Source: SIG223 sp964442785 (GTDB lineage: Bacteria > Bacillota_I > Bacilli_A > RFN20 > DUOF01). Taken from it: a stretch of DNA of 13,215 nucleotides. The stretch is taken from the NCBI GenBank assembly GCA_964442785.1, contig CAYTZW010000028.1, positions 1 through 13,215 on the forward strand, given 5' to 3'. Positions 6,165 to 13,184 of the stretch are shown piece by piece (within the stretch, counting starts at the first letter, position 1; every line of letters begins with the position of its first letter). Both the position numbers and the translations under genes were made by a program. The notes under the pieces are model-generated. The model searched no databases and had not been told where the DNA came from. It saw only the letters and a list, made by a program, of their open reading frames with translations.

Positions 6165-6420
6165 AAATTTCTTCATCATAAGATTCAAATTTGATAAAAA
6201 TTCTTTGTCCTTCTATTTTAGAAGCAATAGAAACCACTTCTCTTATAGCTTTAGCAACAATTCCTTTTTTTCCGATTAGTCTTGCGATATCACTAGAAGG
6301 AGCAATTACTAAAAATAGTAATCCTTTTTCTTCCTCATTTGGCATTTGTCTAACCATTAATGAATCTTTATTAGTTACGATTGGTAACGCTGCATCAAGA
6401 ATTATTTTTTCATAATTCAT
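6163..6420 (-). CDS. khpA: KH-domain RNA-binding protein KhpA (YlqC family)
   Basis: It is a small single-KH RNA-binding protein which in streptococci pairs with KhpB and affects cell elongation and small-RNA biology; the partner is not in this window. The product is 85 residues. The KH core carries the GxxG loop as IGKKG (49-53), followed by the helix IVAKAIREVVS, preceded by LLFLVIAPSSD. The start is 2 nt downstream of the rpsP stop, and its AAGGTGA site lies within the rpsP 3' end, so the two are translated together. The order rpsP-khpA-rimM-trmD is typical of Firmicutes; ylqD, present in B. subtilis, is absent. Confidence 0.94.
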   Translation of the reverse strand: MNYEKIILDAALPIVTNKDSLMVRQMPNEEEKGLLFLVIAPSSDIARLIGKKGIVAKAIREVVSIASKIEGQRIFIKFESYDEEI

Positions 6421-6422
6421 AA

Positions 6423-6713
6423 TTATTCACCTTTTGATTTTTTTGCAGCTACTTTTGCTATGTGATGTTTTTGCATAATTCCTTGTTTTTGGAAAATGTT
6501 TCTAACAGTATCAGTTGGCATAGCACCTTTTCCTAACCAAGCTAATGCTTTTTCTTCTTCAACATTTACAGTTGCAGGGTTAGTATTAGGGTCATAAGTT
6601 CCAATGATTTCGATAAATCTTCCATCTCTTGGTGCTCTTGAATCAGCAGCAACAATTCTATAAATTGCTAATTTATGACGACCTACTCTTTTTAATCTTA
6701 ATTTAACAGCCAT
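6423..6713 (-). CDS. rpsP: 30S ribosomal protein S16
   Basis: S16 is needed for early 30S assembly, where it binds the 5' domain of 16S rRNA. The 96-residue product shows the family signature at the start (VKLRLKRVGRHKLAIYRIV), DSRAPRDGRFIEIIGTYDP, and the helix containing WLGKGAMPTDTVRNI. A perfect AAGGAGG lies 5 nt before the ATG. First gene of its operon, driven by a consensus promoter. Confidence 0.98.
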   Translation of the reverse strand: MAVKLRLKRVGRHKLAIYRIVAADSRAPRDGRFIEIIGTYDPNTNPATVNVEEEKALAWLGKGAMPTDTVRNIFQKQGIMQKHHIAKVAAKKSKGE

Positions 6714-6738
6714 AATATCCTCCTTAATTACAGGTCAA

Positions 6739-6767
6739 ATTATATAGTAAAACAAAAAGTCTGTCAA
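6739..6767 (-). promoter_or_regulatory. Consensus sigma-A promoter of the rpsP operon
   Basis: On the minus strand: TTGACA (6767-6762), a 17-nt spacer, then TATAAT (6744-6739). Both hexamers match the consensus perfectly. The predicted start lies near 6732, leaving a leader of about 20 nt with AAGGAGG. The -35 lies within the descending arm of the upstream gene's terminator hairpin. Confidence 0.92.
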
Positions 6768-6784
6768 GTCTTTTTACTTAACAG
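6748..6784 (-). terminator. Terminator of the 250-aa gene, overlapping the rpsP -35 box
   Basis: On the minus strand CTGTTAAGT (6784-6776) pairs with ACTTGACAG (6769-6761) over 9 bp (one T-G pair), with the loop AAAAAG and a following run ACTTTTTGTTTT. The descending arm contains the TTGACA of the rpsP promoter. Confidence 0.65.
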
Positions 6785-6801
6785 GCTTTACTTGTTTATA
6801 A

Positions 6802-7554
6802 CTATTTTTTTATTTCAAAATAATCTCTAGCTTTTAAAACTTTTATTTCATAATTTGCGTCGTAAACAAGTCCATTATCTAAAATGAATATTTCTTTACA
6901 TCTATCTTCAATTTCATAAAAATTTGGTTCTTTATTTTCAATTCTTATTAAATGGTGAAAATAAATGTCGGTTTTTGTATCTAATTTCCAACCATTTGCT
7001 TCTTTTATATAAGGTAAATCTAATTCAAGAGAAGCATTTGAAGGATTATTTTTAATATATAAAGGATAAATTCCCATTTCAATATATTTATTTGCTTCTT
7101 TTAAATTACAACTTTTTTCCAAGATTTTAGTATCCAAATCTTTAAATTGTTTTATATTTTCATTAACTAATAGTTTTGACATTTTTTCTAAATTATAATT
7201 TCCAAGATTAGTTAATAAAGCATAACATACAGTAGATAAAGGATTAAATTTAATGTTCTTATGAACTCTTTTAATATTATCTTTATCCTTATATAAAATT
7301 TTGCTTATTTCAGGTTCTTGATAAGTTTGTTTTAAAGTAAAATTTCTTTTGTAATTATAAATAAGGTAATATTCATTACATATTTTATTTGGTTCAATTT
7401 TTGTTTCTAATCTTCTATAATATCCACTTTTTAATAAATCCATTTTTTCTTCTTCATTGTCTACTTTTACACTTAAAGGAATCACTCCTTCTTTTAATAA
7501 CTTTTTAGCGGCCTGATATTTGGCACATTTTTGATAAATCACTATTTTGTCCAT
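6802..7554 (-). CDS. Uncharacterised protein with internal duplication
   Basis: I do not recognise this 250-residue protein. It has no signal peptide and no membrane segment, so it is probably cytosolic. Residues 10-66 and 149-205 resemble each other: AAKKLLKEGVIPLSVK (15-30) against EANKYIEMGIYPLYIK (153-168), then GYYRRLETK (44-52) against NGWKLDTK (187-194), each followed by an aromatic-rich strand. This suggests two copies of a module of about 55 residues around a helical middle that includes FNPLSTVCYALLTNLGNY (103-120). The start has GAGGTG 5 nt upstream. A candidate promoter is TTTACA (7636-7631)-17-TATTTT (7613-7608). It lies between ffh and rpsP, which are usually adjacent, and is divergent from the plus-strand gene at 7726. 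Codon composition looks AT-rich like its neighbours. Confidence 0.8.
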   Translation of the reverse strand: MDKIVIYQKCAKYQAAKKLLKEGVIPLSVKVDNEEEKMDLLKSGYYRRLETKIEPNKICNEYYLIYNYKRNFTLKQTYQEPEISKILYKDKDNIKRVHKNIKFNPLSTVCYALLTNLGNYNLEKMSKLLVNENIKQFKDLDTKILEKSCNLKEANKYIEMGIYPLYIKNNPSNASLELDLPYIKEANGWKLDTKTDIYFHHLIRIENKEPNFYEIEDRCKEIFILDNGLVYDANYEIKVLKARDYFEIKK

Positions 7555-7607
7555 AAAAACACCTCATTGTTATTTTAAATTTAGAGCTTTTTAATATCTA
7601 TCTAATA

Positions 7608-7704
7608 AAAATATTTTGTTGATAACTCCTTGTAAAATAAGGCTTTTGGAATTTTAGGAAAAAATTATTCTTTACAAGAATAAAAAATTGTCATTTAATA
7701 TAAA
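7608..7704. promoter_or_regulatory. Divergent promoter region with paired CTTGTAAA/TTTACAAG motifs
   Basis: The motif CTTGTAAA (7629-7636) and its exact inverse TTTACAAG (7671-7678) lie 34 nt apart. Each supplies a TTTACA -35-like hexamer pointing outward: leftward TTTACA-17-TATTTT (7636-7608), and rightward TTTACA (7671-7676) with TTAATA or TATAAA downstream at less ideal spacing. The right copy is the centre of a 19-bp inverted repeat, TTATTCTT-TAC-AAGAATAA (7665-7683). The left copy lies in CCTT-N7-AAGG (7628-7642). A shared regulator site is possible but unproven. Confidence 0.4.
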
Positions 7705-7725
7705 GCGTCAAGGGAGGGAGTAGCA

Positions 7726-8418
7726 ATGAATAAACTAAATCAAATAAATGAATTATTAAATAAATTATCTTTGCAAAATGCTCAAATTCATTATTCTTAT
7801 AACAAGGAAAATAAATTTTTTGTGAAAACAGAAAAAATCTTTACAGATGAGGAAAAATTACCTTCGTATATTCATAAATTGAGTTTAAGTTCTGGAAAAA
7901 TAGATAAAAAGTCTTATAAAACTTTTATCAATTCTTGTGAAGAACATCGTAAAACAATTTTATCTAATATTGAAAATATTAAAATTGAGTTATCTGACCG
8001 TCAAAACAAAAATTATTCTTGTATCAATAGTGTTGGTTTAGTAGCTTGTAAAGACCTTCCAGATTTTACTTCTTTAACTACCGCTCAACAAAATCTAACT
8101 TATAATTTTGTAGTTGGCACTTATATTCAAGGCTTTGAACATTTTAAAGAACATTTACAAACTAAAAAAGTTTATTTCAAGATGATTAAAGATACTTTAG
8201 AAGATTTTCTAGTTCTCATAAGAGATTATAAAATAGTTAAAAATTTCCTTAGTTCTAATTTACCTATTATGGAAACTATTGAAAATGATTTAGTTGATTT
8301 ATTAACGGATTTCCAAGACTATGAAAAAACAACAAAAATAATCATTTCTAATTACGATAAAAAGGTTCACGAATTATTACTAACAAATACAGGAAGTATT
8401 AAAAAGGTTGCAGATTAA
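7726..8418 (+). CDS. Uncharacterised protein, the only plus-strand gene in the window
   Basis: I do not recognise this 230-residue protein. It starts at ATG after a strong AGGGAGGGAG site (5 nt gap), and the frame ends inside a terminator hairpin, so it looks like a real gene. It has no signal peptide or membrane segment. The chain is rich in Lys, Asn, Leu and Ile and probably mostly helical: an amphipathic N-terminus (NKLNQINELLNKLSL), a Lys/Glu-rich region, a central block SVGLVACKDLPDFTSLTTAQ (about 102-121), and helical YNFVVGTYIQGFEHFKEHL (126-144). It is divergent from the 250-residue gene at 7554 and convergent with ffh. Because ffh and rpsP normally adjoin, the pair looks like an insertion into a conserved cluster. 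Partnership with the divergent gene is possible from the layout only. Confidence 0.72.
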   Translation: MNKLNQINELLNKLSLQNAQIHYSYNKENKFFVKTEKIFTDEEKLPSYIHKLSLSSGKIDKKSYKTFINSCEEHRKTILSNIENIKIELSDRQNKNYSCINSVGLVACKDLPDFTSLTTAQQNLTYNFVVGTYIQGFEHFKEHLQTKKVYFKMIKDTLEDFLVLIRDYKIVKNFLSSNLPIMETIENDLVDLLTDFQDYEKTTKIIISNYDKKVHELLLTNTGSIKKVAD

Positions 8419-8431
8419 TTTGCAACCTTTT
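8402..8431. terminator. Bidirectional terminator between the plus-strand gene and ffh
   Basis: AAAAGGTTGCA (8402-8412) and TGCAACCTTTT (8421-8431) form a perfect 11-bp stem with an 8-nt loop. On the minus strand the arm runs into TTTTT; on the plus strand it ends in TTTTATT. The plus-strand gene's stop (8416-8418) is in the loop and the ffh stop (8430-8432) is at the foot, so both genes end within one hairpin. Confidence 0.85.
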
Positions 8432-9761
8432 ATTGTTGAAATGGATTTTTTCCATTTTTGGAAAAGTTTTTTAATTGTTTTGCCATTTCTTTCATTTTTT
8501 CATATTGATTGATAACTTTATTAACATCAGCAGGTGTTTTTCCACACCCTTTAGCAATTCTAATTTTACGACTTGCTCTTAAAATTTCAGGATTTCTTCT
8601 TTCTTCAATAGTCATACTTTGAATAATTACACGGGTATTTTTAAGTTGAGCATCTGCTCTTGCTTGGTCTTCATCACTAATTTTAGGCATTCCTGGAATA
8701 AGTTTTAAGATACCTTTAAGAGGTCCCATTTTTCCAATTTGTTCCATTTGTTCTAACATATCTTCTAAGTTGAACTTTCCGTCCATCATTCTATTGAAAC
8801 CTTTTTTTGTTTTCTTTTCATCTATATTTTCTTGAGCTTTTTCGATTAAAGAAATAACATCTCCCATTCCTAAAATACGGTCAGCCATTCTATCAGGATA
8901 AAAAGCTTCTAAGTCTTCTATTTTTTCTCCTACTCCAATAAATTTGATTGGAACTCCTGTTAAATGTTTTACTGATAAGGCTGCTCCACCTCGAGCATCA
9001 CCGTCCATTTTAGTAAGAATGGCTCCTGTAACTCTTAAAGCTTCATAAAAAGAAGAAGCAACATTAACAATATCTTGTCCACTCATAGCATCGACAACAA
9101 GTAATATTTCATTAGGAGAAGCAACTTTGACAATATCTTTTAACTCTTGCATTAAAGTTTCATCAATATGTAAACGACCTGCAGTATCGATGATAACATT
9201 ATCAAAACCATTATTTTTAGCGTAAACTAAAGCATTCTTAGTGATGTCTACTGGAGAAACTTCAGTTCCTTCGCTATATACTTCTACATCAATGCTTTGC
9301 CCTAATGTTTTTAATTGGTCAATAGCAGCAGGACGATAAACATCGCACGCTACTAATAAACTTTTTTTGTTTTTCTTTTTTCTTAAAAAAGATGCTAATT
9401 TGGCACTTGCAGTAGTCTTTCCAGAACCTTGTAAACCTACCATTAATAAAACACTTAATCCATTTTTATTAGATAAATTAAGTTCATTATCGCCATCACC
9501 AAAAAGTTTCACTAATTCATCTTTAACTATTTTTACTACCATTTGACCAGGTGTTAAAGACTTCAAAACTTCTTCTCCTAGCATTTGTTCTTTGATATTA
9601 GCGATAAATTCTTTAACTACTTTAAAATTAACATCAGCCTCAAGCAAAGACAAACGAATTTCTTTTAACATTTCCTCAACATTTTTTTCTGTTAATCTAG
9701 TTTGCCCTTTCATTTTTTTTATGATAGATTGCAAACGGTCTCCTAATTGTTCAAATGCCAT
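8430..9761 (-). CDS. ffh: Signal recognition particle GTPase Ffh
   Basis: Ffh binds SRP RNA and signal sequences of nascent membrane proteins and hands ribosomes to FtsY at the membrane. The product is 443 residues, normal for the family. Its N-domain is at 1-100. The GTPase domain has GLQGSGKT (109-116), the CDVYRPAA block (139-146), DTAGR (192-196) and TKMDGDARGG (250-259). The methionine-rich M-domain follows RILGMGD (MMDGKFNLEDMLEQMEQI), and the RNA-binding helix reads SRKIRIAKGCG, with Cys where GSG is common. AGGAGA precedes the ATG, 9 nt after the ylxM stop. Last gene of the plsX operon. Confidence 0.98.
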   Translation of the reverse strand: MAFEQLGDRLQSIIKKMKGQTRLTEKNVEEMLKEIRLSLLEADVNFKVVKEFIANIKEQMLGEEVLKSLTPGQMVVKIVKDELVKLFGDGDNELNLSNKNGLSVLLMVGLQGSGKTTASAKLASFLRKKKNKKSLLVACDVYRPAAIDQLKTLGQSIDVEVYSEGTEVSPVDITKNALVYAKNNGFDNVIIDTAGRLHIDETLMQELKDIVKVASPNEILLVVDAMSGQDIVNVASSFYEALRVTGAILTKMDGDARGGAALSVKHLTGVPIKFIGVGEKIEDLEAFYPDRMADRILGMGDVISLIEKAQENIDEKKTKKGFNRMMDGKFNLEDMLEQMEQIGKMGPLKGILKLIPGMPKISDEDQARADAQLKNTRVIIQSMTIEERRNPEILRASRKIRIAKGCGKTPADVNKVINQYEKMKEMAKQLKNFSKNGKNPFQQ

Positions 9762-9770
9762 AACTATCTC

Positions 9771-10229
9771 CTATCTACTTTTTAATTCTTTTTCTATTTT
9801 TGAAATTGTAATTTGGTAATTTTTAAGATTACTTTCAATTATATTAATTACTTCTCCTATTTTAGAATTAACAACTATTATTTGACATAACAAAGTATTT
9901 CCTTGTTCAAATAATTGACAATTATTAATTACTTTTAAAAGATTTTCTTTTTCACTTAATGGTAAATAAATGGTAATTAAAATCTTTTTTTTGTTTTCTT
10001 TATTTTCTTTTTTTATTAATCCTAATTTTTTTTCATAATCCTCTAATAAATTTTCCACCCTTTTAATATTATCAAATACGGCATTTCTACTTATTTGATA
10101 ATTCTGAGCAATTTCTTGCAAAGAAAGGTCTTCTTCATAATAACAACGGCAAATCTCTTTTTGATGTTCGGTTAGTAAAACACCATAGACATCTAATAGA
10201 TTGTTGTAATGTTCTTTTTTTTCTATCAT
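9771..10229 (-). CDS. ylxM: YlxM/UPF0122 helix-turn-helix protein with extra C-terminal domain
   Basis: YlxM is a small DNA-binding-like protein co-encoded with ffh and ftsY in Firmicutes; in streptococci it has been reported to associate with SRP components. Residues 14-66 hold the typical sigma-like HTH: LLTEHQKEICRCYY, SLQEIAQNYQISRNAVFDNI, then KRVENLLEDYEKKLG. Family members are usually near 110 residues; this one has 152. After a Lys/Glu/Asn linker (73-82) comes a block of about 65 residues with alternating strands and helices (ILITIYLPLSEKENLLKV, LCQIIVVNSKIGEVINII, ITISKIEKEL), which might be a small alpha/beta domain. The start overlaps the stop of the preceding gene (ATGA) and has no visible ribosome binding site, so it probably depends on translational coupling. 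Confidence 0.88.
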   Translation of the reverse strand: MIEKKEHYNNLLDVYGVLLTEHQKEICRCYYEEDLSLQEIAQNYQISRNAVFDNIKRVENLLEDYEKKLGLIKKENKENKKKILITIYLPLSEKENLLKVINNCQLFEQGNTLLCQIIVVNSKIGEVINIIESNLKNYQITISKIEKELKSR

Positions 10230-10480
10230 ATAAAATCAAGTGCTAAAAGGACAATAAGGAAAATACCCCAGTTTTTATAAAAATCAGGATCTTTTAAAGC
10301 ATATTTACGATTAAAAGGTGGATAATATAAATATGTAAATAAAAAGGAAACAATAAATTCAAAAACAAATACTAATACTAAACCTGAAAGTCCTATTGCC
10401 GATAAAATCCATAGAATTATTCTTTGAGCTACGATTAATCCTAATAAATATAACAACATCTTTCCCCAGTCAATTCTCAT
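10226..10480 (-). CDS. Small membrane protein within the SRP operon, unknown
   Basis: I do not recognise this 84-residue protein. It is strongly hydrophobic, with three likely membrane segments: about 7-24 (KMLLYLLGLIVAQRIILW), 28-52 (rich in Leu, Val, Phe), and 72-84 at the C-terminus. A polar loop between the last two (PPFNRKYALKDPDFYKNW, about 54-71) contains two tyrosines, prolines and several charges. Its ATG overlaps the ftsY TGA (ATGA), and its own TGA overlaps the ylxM ATG in the same way. The ribosome binding site GAGGAGG lies within the last ftsY codons. Tight coupling to ftsY, ylxM and ffh suggests a role linked to membrane targeting, but that is inferred from position only. Confidence 0.85.
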   Translation of the reverse strand: MRIDWGKMLLYLLGLIVAQRIILWILSAIGLSGLVLVFVFEFIVSFLFTYLYYPPFNRKYALKDPDFYKNWGIFLIVLLALDFI

Positions 10481-11469
10481 TTTTCTTCCTCCTCTTTAAC
10501 TCCTTTGGTTAAACCATAAATATAATCATCTAAATCAAACTCTATTAAATCGTCCATTGCTTCTCCAACTCCAACTAATTTTACCGGTACTTTTAATTCT
10601 TCCATAATAGCAAGAATTATTCCACCTTTACTAGTACCGTCCATTTTAGTTAAAACAATACCGTCTATTCCAGTTGCTTCTGCAAAAGCCTTTGCTTGTA
10701 AAACACCATTTTGTCCTGTTGTTGCATCAAGTACTAACAATACTTCGTGTGGTCCATTTTCTATTTCTTTAGCGATTACTCTTTTCATTTTACTAAGCTC
10801 ATTCATTAAATTAACCTTAGTTTGTAATCTTCCTGCTGTATCACAAATTAAATAATCATATTTTTCATCTTTGGCTTTTTTAGAAGCTTCAAACAGAATT
10901 GAAGAAGGGTCTGCTCCTTCTTTTCCTTTTACCATATCAACATTAAGCCTATTTGCCCAAACACCTAATTGTTCCGTAGCTCCTGCTCTAAAAGTATCTC
11001 CAGCCGCCCATAAAACTTTTTTTCCTTCATCTAAATATTTTTTAGTTATTTTAGCAATAGTAGTTGTCTTTCCTACTCCATTTACTCCTACCATTAAGAT
11101 TACCGTAGGTCCTTCACTAGCTTCTTTAATAGATGTATCTATTTCTCCTGCACTATTAGCATAAAAAACAAATATTTTATCAATCAATAGTTCATTTGTT
11201 TTATAAGGGTCAGTAATATTTTCTAATTTGCATTGTTTTTTAGTGGCATCAACTATCTCTAAAGCTAAATTAACACCAACATCAGCTTCTATTAATATTT
11301 GTTCTAGTTCTTCAAAATATTCTTCATCAACTTCTCTCCAACGACTAGATAAAGAATTTAATTTTGAAGAAAAAACTTTTGAAGATTTATCTAATCCTGC
11401 AACATATTTATCACTTTGACTAACACTTTTTCCAAAAACTTTATCCTTTAATTTTTTAAAAAAACCCAT
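10477..11469 (-). CDS. ftsY: Signal recognition particle receptor FtsY
   Basis: FtsY is the membrane-associated GTPase that docks SRP-ribosome complexes by forming a heterodimer with Ffh. The product is 330 residues, the short Gram-positive type without a long acidic A domain; an amphipathic basic start (MGFFKKLKDKVFG) probably contacts the membrane. The N-domain lies around 30-110. The G-domain has GVNGVGKTT (128-136), DTFRAGA (158-164), DTAGR (210-214), and TKMDGTSKGG (274-283), where TSKGG is the FtsY form of the motif seen as DARGG in Ffh. GGAGAG lies at the end of rnc, 6 nt before the ATG. It starts 3 nt after the rnc stop; smc, which lies here in B. subtilis, is missing. Confidence 0.98.
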   Translation of the reverse strand: MGFFKKLKDKVFGKSVSQSDKYVAGLDKSSKVFSSKLNSLSSRWREVDEEYFEELEQILIEADVGVNLALEIVDATKKQCKLENITDPYKTNELLIDKIFVFYANSAGEIDTSIKEASEGPTVILMVGVNGVGKTTTIAKITKKYLDEGKKVLWAAGDTFRAGATEQLGVWANRLNVDMVKGKEGADPSSILFEASKKAKDEKYDYLICDTAGRLQTKVNLMNELSKMKRVIAKEIENGPHEVLLVLDATTGQNGVLQAKAFAEATGIDGIVLTKMDGTSKGGIILAIMEELKVPVKLVGVGEAMDDLIEFDLDDYIYGLTKGVKEEEEK

Positions 11470-11472
11470 ACG

Positions 11473-12183
11473 CTACTCTCCTTTTTTAAGTGGTGCTAAT
11501 TTATTTAAAGCATCTTTTGCTGCTTTCTTTTCAGCTTCTTTTTTACTTTTTCCTATTCCTAAACCTAACATAATTTTTTCATCATCAAGATAAACTCCAA
11601 TGGTATAAGTTGGATTATTCGCAGGTCCTGTATTGTCTAAAACTTTATAAACAAGGCTTCTTTTATCATTTTGAACATATTCTTGTAATCTTGTTTTAGG
11701 GTCTTCTAATTCTTCTAGTGATAATCCTTCAATATAAGGAGTAAAAACTTTACTAACTAGTTTTCTAGTTTCCATTACTCCTAAATCCAAGAAAATTGCT
11801 CCAAATAAAGATTCCACTAAATCGGCTAAAAGTGAAGGTCTTTCACGGCCACCGCTTTTTTCTTCTCCCACTCCAAGATAGACATATTTGCCTAAATTAT
11901 ATTCTTTAGCAATTTTAATTAAACCTTCTTCTTTAACTAATTTTGACCTTATCAAAGTTAATTGACCCTCATTACAAGATGAAAATCGTGGCTCTTTATA
12001 AATTAATTCGGAAACAAATAATTGAAAGACAGCATCTCCCATAAATTCAATTCTTTCCAAGTGTATTTTATGACTTTTCTCATTAGAAAATGAAGAATGA
12101 GTAAAAGCTTGTTCATAAAAATTTGCATCTTTATATTGAATGCCAAGTTTTTCTAATACTTCTTCCCAAGGATATTTAACCAT
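11473..12183 (-). CDS. rnc: Ribonuclease III
   Basis: This is the double-strand-specific endonuclease that processes rRNA precursors and some mRNAs. The product is 236 residues, normal length. The signature motif is ERIEFMGDAVF (43-53), where ERLEFLGDAVL is usual; Glu46 and Asp50 are kept. LLADLVESLFGAIFLD (118-134) supplies Asp121 and the metal-binding Glu124. The C-terminal dsRNA-binding domain runs from DPKTRLQEYVQ (162-172) to KKEAEKKAAKDALNKL, with GPANNP where GPxHxP is typical. Its ATG lies 8 nt inside the end of plsX. The ribosome binding site is weak, which fits translational coupling. Confidence 0.97.
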   Translation of the reverse strand: MVKYPWEEVLEKLGIQYKDANFYEQAFTHSSFSNEKSHKIHLERIEFMGDAVFQLFVSELIYKEPRFSSCNEGQLTLIRSKLVKEEGLIKIAKEYNLGKYVYLGVGEEKSGGRERPSLLADLVESLFGAIFLDLGVMETRKLVSKVFTPYIEGLSLEELEDPKTRLQEYVQNDKRSLVYKVLDNTGPANNPTYTIGVYLDDEKIMLGLGIGKSKKEAEKKAAKDALNKLAPLKKGE

Positions 12184-13153
12184 TTTTCACATCTTCTTTC
12201 AATTTATTCATTAATTGCAAATCTAACATTTGGTATGCTAGTTTGATAGCACTTTCAAAACATTTAGCATCAGAAGAACCGTGAGCTTTAACCGCTACTC
12301 CATTTACTCCTAGTAATATGGCACCACCATAATTCTTATAATCAACTGTTTTTTTCATATTTTGAAAACTACTAGCACTCAACAAATAACCAAGTTTACT
12401 AAAAATATTACTAGAGAAAGCCTCTTTCATTAATTGAGAAAAGAATTTGATAGCACCCTCACTACCTTTTAGGAAAATGTTTCCTTCATATCCTCCACAA
12501 ACAACTACATCAGCATCACCATTTAAGACATAACGGGCTTCCATATTTCCTTTAAAACCTTTAAAATTACTATTTTTAAGCATTTGGTGAGCTTCTTTAA
12601 CCACAGGAGAGCCTTTCTTTTCTTCTACTCCATTTGACAATAAATAAACGTTTAATTGGTCTTTTTTTAAATACAAAGAAGCAAAGGCACGTCCCATTTT
12701 AGCAAAATTACATAAATGAGAAGCATTATTTTCATTGTTTGCTCCAATATCTAAAAGAATAACTTGTTCTCCATTTGATTTAGGAAAAGGTGAAACTAAA
12801 GCTGCTCTTTCAACACCTTCAATCAATTTTAATTTTATGCTACAAGAACTAATAAAGCCCCCAGTTGAGCCAGCACTTACAACAGCATCAGCCTCTCCAC
12901 CAGCGACAAGAGAAACGGCTTTAAGCATTGAAGATTCTTTTTTTCTTAAAACTTCCAAAGCTCCGTCTTCCATACCTAAAACATCATCTGCATAAACAAG
13001 TTGACATTTTCCTTTTAAACAATCAATATTTTCTTTTTTTCCAACAGCGTATAAAACAACATCATTGTATTTATTTAAAAATGAATTCACAGCTTTTATA
13101 AGTTCTTCAGGTCCTTTATCAGAACCCATTAAGTCAAGAGCAATCTTTTTCAT
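12176..13153 (-). CDS. plsX: Phosphate acyltransferase PlsX
   Basis: PlsX converts acyl-ACP and phosphate to acyl-phosphate, the substrate of PlsY for glycerol-3-phosphate acylation at the start of phospholipid synthesis; it is a peripheral membrane enzyme. The product is 325 residues, normal. Recognisable blocks are MKKIALDLMGSDKGPEEL (family consensus MGGDxxP), ADAVVSAGSTGGF (consensus SAGNTGA), ILLDIGAN, CGGYEGNIFLKGSEG, and NYGGAILLGVNGVAVKAHGSSDA near the C-terminus. GAGGTG lies 8 nt upstream of the ATG. First gene of the operon leading to ffh. The fabD-fabG-acpP genes which often follow plsX are absent and rnc follows directly, an order also known in mycoplasmas. Confidence 0.97.
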   Translation of the reverse strand: MKKIALDLMGSDKGPEELIKAVNSFLNKYNDVVLYAVGKKENIDCLKGKCQLVYADDVLGMEDGALEVLRKKESSMLKAVSLVAGGEADAVVSAGSTGGFISSCSIKLKLIEGVERAALVSPFPKSNGEQVILLDIGANNENNASHLCNFAKMGRAFASLYLKKDQLNVYLLSNGVEEKKGSPVVKEAHQMLKNSNFKGFKGNMEARYVLNGDADVVVCGGYEGNIFLKGSEGAIKFFSQLMKEAFSSNIFSKLGYLLSASSFQNMKKTVDYKNYGGAILLGVNGVAVKAHGSSDAKCFESAIKLAYQMLDLQLMNKLKEDVKNG

Positions 13154-13184
13154 CTTAAAAACACCTCGTTTTATTTTAATATAT

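Noticed and set aside
6191..6415. Plus-strand frame opposite khpA
   Set aside because: It is the exact antisense of a well-conserved KH gene, with no start signals.
9592..9819. Plus-strand frame opposite the ffh start
   Set aside because: Antisense shadow of the conserved Ffh N-domain.
10871..11419. Two plus-strand frames opposite ftsY (10871-11164, 11228-11419)
   Set aside because: Both are antisense to conserved GTPase motifs and show no signals of their own.
12735..12995. Plus-strand frame opposite plsX
   Set aside because: Antisense shadow of a conserved gene.
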